This document shows, in pieces, positions 19,801 through 31,800 of a DNA stretch of 64,000 nt. Source of the DNA: Aurelia coerulea. Its lineage: Eukaryota > Cnidaria > Scyphozoa > Semaeostomeae > Ulmaridae. Location of the stretch: positions 6,663,501 to 6,727,500 of the forward strand of contig CM076949.1 of assembly GCA_039566865.1 (NCBI GenBank), in the 5' to 3' direction. The notes under the pieces are model-generated. The model did not search any database, had not been told where the DNA came from, and worked only from the letters and a program-made list of their open reading frames with translations. A program made the translations under genes and the position numbers. How positions within the stretch are numbered: position 1 is the stretch's first letter; each line of letters opens with the position of its first letter.

Positions 19801-22800
19801 ACAGCTCCGTGTTTTCCTTTTTCCTATGTATTTACGTTATACAGCACTTCTAAGGGGACCATTATGGAAATAAGGTCTGCTTGACCTTTTAAAGGGAATA
19901 GACATAGCCATATCTCGTAGCCGCTATAAATAGGCTAAAGAAACACCCACAAACCCATTGTTTCTTTACCTACACAATGAAACCGGATGCGTCAAAGTTG
20001 TTGAGTACAATAGATTATATTTTGACCTGGCCCGGGTCAGCTTTTAACTATGTTGATTCCCTTTAATGCTATCCCTGCCGGCTGCCACTTAGCCCCATTG
20101 CAGACCCATTGTCCAAATTACAAAGGCTAGCTGCCATTGTAATTACGGGTGTTTATCTTTTCGTTTTTAACATTAAATATTGTATTGTATCTATTATTTA
20201 TTATAAAACTTGTAAATATTTATTGTGACCAGTGGCGGACACTTTGTCAAATATTGGGGGGGCCAAGCTATTGTTTCAGTTAAAAAGCATTGTTTATTTC
20301 TATTGTCTTCGAACAAAAGACCTTTGTTCTAGTCAACATTGAGGGGGCGATCGCACCCCCTGGCCCCCCCAAGTGTCCGCCACTGATTGTGACAAATGAT
20401 ACATACATACATACATAACCATATGTTAATGTGCACACAGCCTGTATATGGCAATCAAAAATCTTACCAAATATTTCCTATGACAGGTATGGCTTGGTAA
20501 TGCCTAAGGGTTCGTCAAAATCTGGATCAGGACAGCTAGGAAAAGTTGCCTCAATATTTGATGATGATTCAAGCGAAGAGGATGAGGTATTGTTCAGTTC
20601 AGTTCTCATTTTAAAATTCCACTGCATACAATACATTGAAAGATTAATTACTTATAGTGGGGATCGTAAGGGGGTATCAGAAACCGTAAAATTGCCAAAA
20701 TATTTTAGAAAACCCGTATAACGGTCTCTGAATTCAGGTAAAACCATTATAACATCTCTTCACGCTTTGCATATCTTGAATCATACTCTCGAATCATATT
20801 AGTGAAGAAATCCGCAAACCGTAGAGAAAGAAAGGAACTGTAAATCTGTTATTTTTACAACTAAAAATAAAACTGTTCTAAAAAAATTCTAGAAACTGCA
20901 AACCGTCAGACCCTATGACTGCCCCCCCCCCTTATACAGTACATAGAACTACAACTAAAATACAGGAGATAGATACAGTATAGTAATCACAAGGTAGTAA
21001 TACATATAAAAATGACAGCTTTTGAAGACTACAAAGTGCAACAAACAAACAAGTAAAAAAGGAAGATATTGTACAGTATGTAGTACTGTACTCTTTTGTG
21101 TAGCCAAGGGTGTTAGGACACCCATATTTTAATTACGTATTTATTTACCTTGTTTTGATCTTCGTCTTGTTTTCTTGTCTTGTTTTCTTCTCTGCTCTGT
21201 TTCCTCTTGCTGATGTAAATGCCTCGTGTTATTTGAATATATCTTCCTTGTATTCCTGTGTCTTAGCACGCCTTCGCAGAAGAAAGGTTTTTACACCGCA
21301 GTGCCATATTAAATACTATTTAATATGGCATTGCGGTGTAAAAACCTTTCTTCTTCGAAGGCGCGCTAAGACACAGGAATAGAAGGAAGATATATTCAAA
21401 TAACACGAGGCATTTACATCAGCAAGAGGAAACAGAGCAGAGAAGAAAACAAGACAAGAAAACAAGACGAAGATCAAAACAAGGTAAATAAATACGTAAT
21501 TAAAATATCCGTGTCCTAACACCCTTGGTGTAGCAATCAATTTTGAGCAATAATTGCAGGATTATAGAATAAAAATTCCTTTCTTTAAAGGTGATCTGAA
21601 GCGAAATTGTTTATTGATGCAAATGAATAGCACTGTTGTATGATGAAAAAATTTGATTAAAAAGTTTGGAATGTCGCATTTTGTGTTTCGAGCTACATCC
21701 ATTGATTTTGTGTATCAGCTGATGACGTCAGTTTGTTTGCAGATTACTAGAATAGTATATATATATATGGAAATATAGCTGTATCTCATCGTTGAAAAGT
21801 TATACAGTTGCAAGAAACTTGTCAGCTGAGCAACATAAATGGAATATAAATTGTTTAACAAATTAATATATATTTTTTTCTATTCACAATAAATTAAAAC
21901 TAAATTAAATACATTACTACTGTACCGATCTTGGTGTAAGAAGACACAAGGTCATCTGGCCTACACCAAGAACGGTACTTACAATTTGCAAATAAAACTT
22001 CAAGATATAAATATATAACAAAAAGAAAAAAATACAGCAATACGAGGGACAAAACAAAACAAGAAAACAACACACAATAAGGAGACTGGCAGTTCCACAC
22101 CAAACCATGCTATGGGTCTAACCTTTTATATTGTAGACTTCCATCATCCCTGTACCATCACATAGCTACTGGACGGTACAATGACGAGGGAAGGCAAGCA
22201 CTATGGGAAAATTTGGGTGGTTTGGTGCTGAACTGTCTGGAAGATAGGAGGGAGAGCTGCTAGATCATTGCGTTATTTCAAATTGATTTCATATTGATCC
22301 ACGGATACTAACGTGCCCCCCAAGGGAAAGAACAAAAAAACCTCACCCCCTCGCCCAGGCAGCACTCCAGCACCCACGGTCATTAATATGATGGTTAGAA
22401 AGGCCTTGGTAATTGAAAACGACGTTTTTGATCAGATTGTCCTTTGGAACTACAGTCAACCTGGATATACTTTCTTGACTTTTTGTAAACAAAATGATGT
22501 CATCAGCCAATTCTCCAAAACAGTGGATAATTCGAAAATTAAATAAGATATCCAAAAACTTTTAACAGAATTTTTCACTATTCAACAGTGCTATTAATTT
22601 GCATCATTCAATGAAAATGTTTGCTTTAGATCACCTTTACTATTTGAGCCTTTATGGAATCTAAATAAGAACTTTAAAATTTATATTGCAAAACATGATG
22701 CTCATCCTTTGGGATTTGATTGTGAAATGATTTGTCACAGTCACATGCAAGCCTTTATTAATACCGGGTGAGCCAGAAAAAGGTTCCCACTTTCGAAAAT

Positions 22801-25800
22801 TCGTAGCAACACAAGTACTTTGTGGATTTTCTGATTTTAGTTAAAAGCCAAAAGATCGAAATGTTTTTGTGATTTTTTCGGCTTCTTGTGAGCACTGCAA
22901 ATATATGTAAACTCGATTTTACAAAAATTTCATGGTTGCAAAAAGACTGAAAAAGGGTCTAAAACACTTGATCAAATCGTTAGGACTCTCCTCACTCAGA
23001 GCAATACTCACAGGCGTTTCACCTCTCTCAAGCATAGTAAGATATAGATTCTCAAACAGATGCGAAAGATTTTCAATCCCATGGCACTAAATGTGCAGAC
23101 GATATCTCTCGCCCATGAGAAATTGCATTTTCTTTGTTGTTCTGGGGGAGGAGTCCTTTATGATTTGATAAAGTATTTTAGGCCTTTTTCAGTCATTTTG
23201 CAACCACAAAGTTTTTCTAAATTTGAATTTTCCAATTTTTCCAGTGATCGTAAGAAGGCGAGAAAAATCACAAAAATACTTCGATCTTTTGGCTGTCAAG
23301 CAAATATTGATTCATTCCTATCCACCCAGTACTCTTGATGCTATTAATTTTCAAAAGTGGGAACTTTTTTCTGGTTCACCCGGTAGTTTAGAGTTGAAAG
23401 TAGATGCCGTTAATGAGTAGTTTCGGAAAGGCTCTCCTCAAACAGCCAAGCCTGAATAGGTTCTTCAAAAAAAGATGTAACTTGTTACATTCAAGTGTAC
23501 TACAGCCACTGCTTCAACAAGTTTTTACAGTTTTTCTCTTCTTATTTCTGTATGATAGAAGAAAAAGAAAATGGCTATAAACAGAGAACTGAATGTAGTT
23601 GCAGAACAAAGAAAGCAGACACATCAGGTATGTTATTTTATCATCATCATCATCATCATCATCATAATCTATTTGATGCTGCAGATTTTAATGAAACCCC
23701 GTTGAAAGTTTTTCCTTTGGAATTACAATTCCTTCCAATTCCACGCTCACACACATTAAATAGATGATGTTGAACTTGTCAGTTTTGGATTTGGACTGGT
23801 CTTTATAAATTGGAATTACCAAAATGTTTGGTATCTGAAATATTTAGTGCAAAAAAATTTACAACAATAGAATCAGAGTTGTCACATTTGACGTTGTAAG
23901 TTTGTTGATGTATCCTCTAGCCCCCATGCAATTTTTACCAACCTTCCTTCTGTACAATTATTTACGAAAACCATCTTTTAACTTGATGTACTTTAAGTTG
24001 TTAAAAAATCTTTTTGGTCTCGAACAGTTAACATTATGATCTTGAAAGACTGTAAATTGTTCTAAACAAGAATTCTTCGGCAGGAATATGTGTCCAAGGC
24101 CAGCACCATATAGGCATGTGTTTAATGAATCTAAATAAGGAGGTTTCCACTTGGCTTTTCAATAACATAAAGCAATATTTGGTTTTCAAGATACTAGATG
24201 GCGCTCTGCATAATTCAAGATGGCGTTCTGTTCTGCGTGGGTTTGCATTCTCATTTGATAAACTCGCTATTATTTCACAGTGTCAGCCAATTGCGAATCA
24301 CCAGTATCTTCAGATTTTGTGTTCATGAATAGACCTTTTAGCTATTCTATGAAGGAGCCTGGATCGAGCGTTATTTTCATACACTTTTATACGCGAGGTT
24401 CGATAGAGTGGCGTCAGAGCCTCTATCAGTATTGTGCACATTCGAAAATTCTACAAAATTTTGCAAAATATCTTTCAACTCTGATTCTTCTCAGAATAGC
24501 TAAAAGGTCTATTACATTATTTATTCAAATTTATTTCCAGACCAGAAAAGATATTCAAAAAGCATTGGAAGAAGATCCATCAGTTTATCAATATGATGAA
24601 ATTTATGATGAGATGGAAAATAAAAAAGTTGCTGCAACCCAGGCAACAAAGACTAAAGACAAAAAGGTAATTTCTTTGAGGCCCATTACATGAGAAATTT
24701 CAACCCGGGTTGAGTTGAACACGGGTTGAGTTTCAACTCGGTTGACGGTGTAAGCCTTCATCGCGTTTACATGAAGGAGGCCGAGTTGAAACTCAACACG
24801 GGTTCAACTCAACTCGGCAACTCAACCCGTGTTGAAATTTCAACACGGGTTGAAATTCTCATGTAAACGCAAAATTTTTCAACTCGGGGCGAGATTAGAA
24901 TGCGAACAAAGGAAATCGAATCTATTTCCGCAATCATTCAAATATTTGAGTGGGCTCACATTCCTTCTTCTATTGTTTGCAACCATGTGACCTAATCTCA
25001 ACCCGTGTTGAGATTTCATGTAAACGCAAGGCAAAATAAGCAATGCTGTTAAAACTCAACCCGTGTTGAAACTCAACATGGGTTGAAATTTCTCATGTAA
25101 AGGGCCTCTTAGATATTTTCACTCCTTGTTATTTTGATTTTTCGAACTTTTGTTGCAGTACCGGATTAGCCATAGAAGAGACCCCACATTCGAAAATGCA
25201 TAGCACCAAGAGTAGTTGATGGACTCGAATGATTCAAATGCTACTTACACCGGGTGAGTCAGAAAAAAGAATCCCCGCTTGGAAGGCCACTTCTCCATGA
25301 ATATCAAAGCAATGATATTGAACACTGTCTTGTTTTATTGCCAATATGTTCAAATAGGTTCAGTAATTTACCCGGCCATAATCGGCCATTTCTTCCCCTG
25401 GATATGGGTGATATTCTGCAGGAGCCCCTTCCAAAAACCTGCAAAAACGAATGAAAACAATGAGCAAATTCTCCTTCCAAAATTCATGACACTCACATAA
25501 ATATTGTATTTTGTCCTCTTGAGATAATGGAATTCCCCTGAATGGGTCATCGATACTAGGGGATAGCACGTGCTAAAGCGTCCACAAGTCATTGCTGTAA
25601 GGCCATTGTAAGGCAGAAATTTGTTCATGATTTTGGGCATGTTTTGAACGTCTTTTGAAGAGGCTTTCTCGAGAAAATCCCTCATAATTTCAGAATGGAG
25701 TGGCCGATTTCAGTCAGGTGAGTTTTATAGTAGATTTGAACATTTCCTCCATCAAACTATATATTTGCCGATATCATTGTCTTGATATCCAGGGAGCCGT

Positions 25801-28800
25801 GACCTTTCAAACGGGGATTCTTTTTTCTGACTCACCCGGTAGCTGAGAGATCAAAATATTTTTGTGATTTTTTTCACGTTTTTATGAACACCGAAAATAC
25901 AGGTAATTTGGATTGTACGAAAAATCTCTTGGTTGCGAAATGCCTGAAAAAAGGGCCAACAACGCACAGTGTTCCAGGGAATGTAATTAATGTGAAAAAT
26001 GAAAGTATCAGAATTGTACCAAACTGATTTTTCTATTGTTCACCGTAGCCCGAGGAATGTCAAAACCCAAAAAAATTTCAAATCGGACAATCTAGTGCTG
26101 AGAAAACATTATTTCAAGTTAGGCCTAAAAAGTGTACTTCAGGCTTCTTTCTAAGCACAGCAAGACCACAAAATAGCACTAAGTTTCAAATTCAAATTTC
26201 TTGACTTGCACTCACCCGATTTTCATGATTTTTGTTTTGTTCAACAGATTAAACCTTGCAGAGTATGTAGTGAAAAGGTGGATTGAAAATTTTATCTTGG
26301 GATGCTGAAATTTTGCGAATTCATAGTGGTAACTAAACGTTAAAAAAACTAAAACTGAATCACGAAGCGCTTCTTCAACGTTAAAAACAAAAAATATATG
26401 TTTCAGAATTCTCGGAAAGTCTATTGTAAAATAAAGTTTAAGCTATTGGCAACACGTTTGCAAAACGGCTTAGTAGAATATGCTCTCAAATAATTTTGGC
26501 GAATTTTTCATGAAGACTAGTTTTGCACCTTTTCATTGTAAAAAATTGCATTTTTATGACGAAAACCTATTAGCAAAGGCAATATTTCATCATATCTCCA
26601 CAATTTCAAATACATGCTTTTTAGCAATAGTAGTATAAAGTATTTTTACATAATTAACTAATTTTTAGGGGTTTTGAAAACATGCAGCCAACTCTACACT
26701 GATTTGTCATATCCCAAGGTGAAACATGCGCCTAGTTACATCGGAAAACAGAACAAACACCAAAATAGATACCTAATATGATTAGGGAGTTGATCTCTAA
26801 CCTCCTTTTGACTATAAGAGGGAAATATTTGTTTCATTGAACATCTAGTTCAGTCTATAGTACAGTGGCAAATACAGACAGAATTTGCTAAAAAAGGCTT
26901 CCTCTTCACTGGCCTTCGTGAAAAATTCGCCAAAATTAGTTGAGAGCTTATTCTACTTAGCCCTTTTGCAAAAATGTTCCCAATAGGTTAAACGTGATTC
27001 TGCAATAGGCTTTACGAGAGTTCTGAAACATAGATTTTTTGTTTTCAATGTAGAAGGAGCGTTTCGTGATTCAGTTTTAGTTTTTATGAACGATTGGTTA
27101 CCATTATGGATTTGAAAAATTTGGATACACCAAGATGAAATTTTCAATCGACCTTTTCACTACATATTCTGCAGGGTTCAATCTGTCAAACAAAACAAAG
27201 ATCATGAAATCGAGTGAGTGCAAGCCAAGAAATTTGAATTTGAAACTTAGTGCTATTTTGTGGCCTTGCTGTGCAACAAAAGAAGCCTGCAGTACACTTT
27301 TTAGGCCGAACTTGAAATGATATTTTCTCAGCACTAAATTGTCCGATTTGAAAATTTTTTGCGTCTTGATATACCTCAGGCTACGGTTAAATATAGAAAA
27401 ATCAGTTTTGTACAATTCTGAAATTTTCATTTTTTGGCATTAATTACACTAAAACGGAAATCTGGATCACAGTGCAACGATTGAAGAAATCCTAAAGAAT
27501 CTCGTCAAAACATGCAATTTGCATTTCCCCCTCTTATGAGCTGTAGGAAAGTGATTTGCAAACAAATACTGATGTTCAAACTTAACTGTAAAAGTTCCAA
27601 GGATGAAAACAGAATTTGGTCGTAAAAGATATTGTGTGACTGCTGCAAACGCTTATACCAACATTCATATCTTAGCAAGACAATTAGACTCTAGGGTTTT
27701 ATTCAGAACACATGTAAATGATCTTATATAAATTGATTTAGATATGTAGCTAGCTTAATTTTTACTCCTTTTAGTCTGTATATTTCTTTAAGCACAGGAC
27801 GTTAATGATAACAGTATGCTTGTCACGCTGATAGGTTATTCCTGTATAAAAATTCGCACATATTATTATTATTATTATTACGTTTTTTAATCCCCTGCCA
27901 ATGAATGTGCAGATGATATTTTCCTCATTGTTCTGTGCGAGGAGTTTCTTAATGGCTTGATGTGTTTTAGGCCTTTTTTCAGGAATTTCGCAACCAGGAA
28001 ATTTTCGTCATGTCGAATTGACTTGCTAGTGATCATAAAAGCGCATGAAAGCTAAAATACTTCAGTCCCTCGGCTATCAAGCAGAATTTGATTCATTCCA
28101 ATCCATTAAAGGGGCTGTACAACCCGTCCTCTCTGCCTGGCTCTGCGTCTGAAATCATCGAAAGTGTTCAGGCTAAACACAACATGCTAATGGCGATTTT
28201 GCACAGAGAATAGTAATCCAAAGTATCTGCGACAATCTTAGTGATTGAAGATTTGGTGGAGGGTTTGTTCTATTTTTCTGACCCCGAATATTTGAAAGTT
28301 TTAATGTATATCCAAAGTTCCATCATATTTCATAGACACATACAAGAAAACATTTCACGTGTGCGGGTTGTCCCGTACTTTCCGATTGTTTACAAAAATG
28401 TTGTACAGCCCCTTTAAGCAACCAAAGATAAAAAACAAATGCTAGCAAGAACGATTTGATAGGGATAGCACTAAAAGAAGCACGAAAGACAATGTTTAAT
28501 AATGACTGAAGGTGCGTACACAATTGATGTCTAGCGTAAAACATTTCTTGTCGTTCAGATCCTCAAAATCATAGGAGATAAGATTATCCGTAATCGCCAC
28601 ATGGTTGATCAAAATCATCTTCCGGGCGACCCAGAAAAAATGACCTAAAACGCAATCTGTTATAGAAAATAAGTAAGTGGCTGATTGAATTGCTTCAAAA
28701 ATTTTTCTGTCGCTAAAAAAACAGCCTACGTTGTGAGTATTTTTCGCGATTCTTTTGGGCACGATAAATTTCCCAAATGAAAGATTTCGAGGAAGGAGGC

Positions 28801-31800
28801 ATGCCTGAAATCTTCAAAAAGTCGTCAAAACAGGGGATCGATTTACAGCCATTTCAGGTTTTCAAAACAATGACGAGCGTGTTTCAGTTTAGTTAACAGA
28901 CGAAAAATACGTAGAAAGGAAGAGAGAAATAGAGGGAGGTTCGGAGATCGCTGCGATGAAATTACTCGAAAAAGAGTTTCTAGCAAATCCTTTGGATCGT
29001 TCAATGAAGGATATTGTTGCCTCAATAATCATTCTATTCTCGACTGCATTCAAATCTGAAGTTCCGTACAAAAGTAATTCATACAAATCTTTTTTGAATC
29101 CATACAATTTTTAACTCAATGATTTCACAATCATAATGATTTGGTTTAAGATAAGTGTTTTGGAGTCTTAAAATAACAAGCTCTTGAGTACTCAAAAATC
29201 AAATGATTTAAGAAACTTACAGCACTGGCTCAAATTCTTAGTTTCTTTAAAAATAATACGTGTTCTTGACCCACTTTTGTGCAGGGGTGTGCCCCCGAAT
29301 TATGAATGACTCAGTCACCCTTTTCTCGTGAAATATTTGTGCAATTTGTGAGACAAATTTTCAATAGCCTGCGTGCAGACTCTGCTGATATCTTTTCAGA
29401 GAGGTTTCTCCTCTTTGAAAAGAAATCAGTCGAGTCTGCATGAAGGCTAATTTTCAAGAGGCAAGCCGAAATTCCCAATTTTTTTTATGAAAGAAAAGCA
29501 GCCTTCATCAGTCATTGCTGCTCACTGCGTCACAGGCTGGTACCCAGGGCCCAGCAACACCGGATGTGATATTGACAGAGTTATGGCGGGAAATAGCCAA
29601 ACAGGAAGAAATCCAATACGAAAACATTAGGCCACAAGTGATATCTCGCAAAGATGGAGCGTTGGGAGCATCAGTGGGCTCCGACAGCAATCCATTTGAA
29701 TGATTTACTTTATAAAAAACTCAGCCAGAATCCAGAGGCGAATTTTCTTCGCGATGAATTCACAAGTGAACGTGCACTGCTTCAAGTATTCAGCGATAAA
29801 CAGACGGTGGAAGCCCTTCAAATTTGGCTAGACGAGAGTGAAGCAAAGGCAAGAAGGACGGCTTGCTGGAAAGACAACGAATTTGCACTAGATTTGAGAG
29901 AAAAGGGTAACAGATGCTATATCGATGGAGATAATTACTACGCTCTTCAGCTTTACAATGAGAGTATTAGAAAGTGTCCCCAGCTTTCTGTTAGTCTGAG
30001 TGGTTTAGACCCATCACCAGGAATTGCTAATGACAGGTGTCCTGAATTGTCTTTGGCCTATGCAAACAGATCAGCCGTGTTTTTCAACTGGAAAAGGTAC
30101 CAAGAATGTCTCACTGACATTGCTCAAGCACTCAAGTTGGGTTATCCAGAAGACCTGAAGCATAAGCTACTGAAAAGAAGAGCAGAGTGTTTGTTTGAGT
30201 TAGGCCAATTTTCAGATGCTAAAACTGCTTTAAATGAAGCAAAGAAGTTTGTTTGTGCACCAGCAACAAAAGTGAGAAACAAGGGGAAAATTGTAGCTGA
30301 TATTGATAAATTGTGGGAAAAGCTGTTGGGCACTGATCCAAATGAAAAGATTTCAGCAAGAGTAGATGTCTCAGAGATGACAGATCTAAACTTTGCTCAT
30401 GGGTGTAATGATTCAATACAGGATGCATCTGGAGGGATAAAACTTGACCACAGTGCTGCTAGGGGAAGGTATTTGGAAGCAAACAAACACTTCAAGGTCA
30501 ATGATGTCATGATTGTTGAGGAACCTTATGTGAAGAACATAATGTCATCATCCATCACAACAAATTGTGCATTCTGTTTAACCCAAGCTGACCAAATAGT
30601 ACCATGCCAGAGTTGTGCTGATGTGTCATACTGTTCCATTGAATGTCAACAAGAGGCTTGGAAGCAGTACCATTCTTTTGAATGTTTGCAACACTATGTA
30701 ATTGCAGCAAAAGAGTTGGGTAATACAATTCTAGCATTGCGTATTCTTCTGAAAACCAACATGGAAGAGCTATGTGGTACGCATCTTAGCAAACTAGCAC
30801 CTGTTGGTAGTGGCAAGGCTCAGGAGCCATATGGCATCAGAGAAGAAGGGTACAAAAATGATTACAGTGCTATATATAATTTGGCAATTTGTGAAAAAAG
30901 TGATCGGGATATGATTCAAGTTGGTCTTACAGCAAGTGCGATGTTACTCATCTTGAGAAAATCAAAATTCTTTGAAAAGCCTGGAGTGAAAAAAATTGAA
31001 GAGAAGATCAGTGAAACGTACAACGCATCCCATAAGCCATTTCTCAATGAATTCTTCAATTCCAAGTCAACACAGCCAAATATCACTATGACAGAGCTGT
31101 TCTTTGGAAGTCTACTTTCCAAACACATCAAACAACTTGAATGCAATCAAATCTTGGTCAGCGGATATCACCAAAGGCAACAAGGTGACCAGTATGTATC
31201 AGACAAGGTGATGCTTGCTTGTGCTGTCTACCCAATTTCAAGTCTCCTCAATCATTCTTGTGACCCAAACTGCATAGTAACATTTCTCAATAGCAAAGCA
31301 ATCCTCAGAGCAAGGAAAGATGTCAAGCCTGGCCAAGAATTGACCATTGCGTATGCCCAAGTCATGTTCAGCAATGACAATTGGAAGAATAGACAAAATG
31401 GGTTGAAAGATTTGTTAGGCTTTGTTTGCACCTGTGAAAAGTGCAAGATTGGGCCAATTGCAGATCACAATTGCCTGGCGTACAAATGCCAAAATTGTGG
31501 AGGGCCTATACTTGACTTGGAGTCAGGGCAATGCCCATTATGCCAGAAAGCATTTGATAAATCCTGGTTTGAGCATTGCACCAAGTTGGCAAAAGAATCT
31601 GCTGATAGCCTATGTGATGGCACGGAGCTCATGAAGAGTATCAAGCTACACCAGGACATATACTACAAGCATAACACCAAGCTGTATGAAATGTACAAGA
31701 AAGCTTCATTGTGGTTTCTGTCACAAGGGTACAATGCAGCAGCTAAGTTTCACTTTTCAAAAGCACTTGAGATAAGCGAGGCCATTTACGGCAAAGATAG

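Larger units (their letters stand above)
18890..20415 (+). mobile_element. 3' end of CR1-like retrotransposon, second family (copy 2), interrupted by three elements
   Basis: Decayed RT C-terminal codons (AKTWNSLPS-type, 19070-19110) lead to ACGTTCAAACATAAGATCAAAGAG, a 3' UTR and the tail ATACATACATACATAAC (20400). It is the same family as 12780-13240 but split by elements at 19173-19721, 19893-20062 and 20230-20385. Confidence 0.75.
25161..28109. mobile_element. CCGGGTGAGCC-family MITE (copy A4) blown open by nested insertions
   Basis: Pieces of the A element (25161-25248, 25842-25960, about 27480-27560, 27890-28109) follow in the order seen in A1 and A2, interrupted by a second MITE (25250-25839), a 1.5 kb foldback (25966-27474) and more sequence near 27560-27890. 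The left TA is at 25159-25160; the right end is lost next to another insertion at 28110. Confidence 0.75.

Noticed and set aside
22313..22546. 77-codon ORF starting MPPKGKNKK
   Set aside because: Its end lies in the terminal repeat of a TTAA element, which also appears at 43.4 kb; no known protein match.
27104..27430. 108-codon minus ORF in the 1.5 kb foldback
   Set aside because: Mirrored, with stops, in the other arm; explained by inverted-repeat structure.
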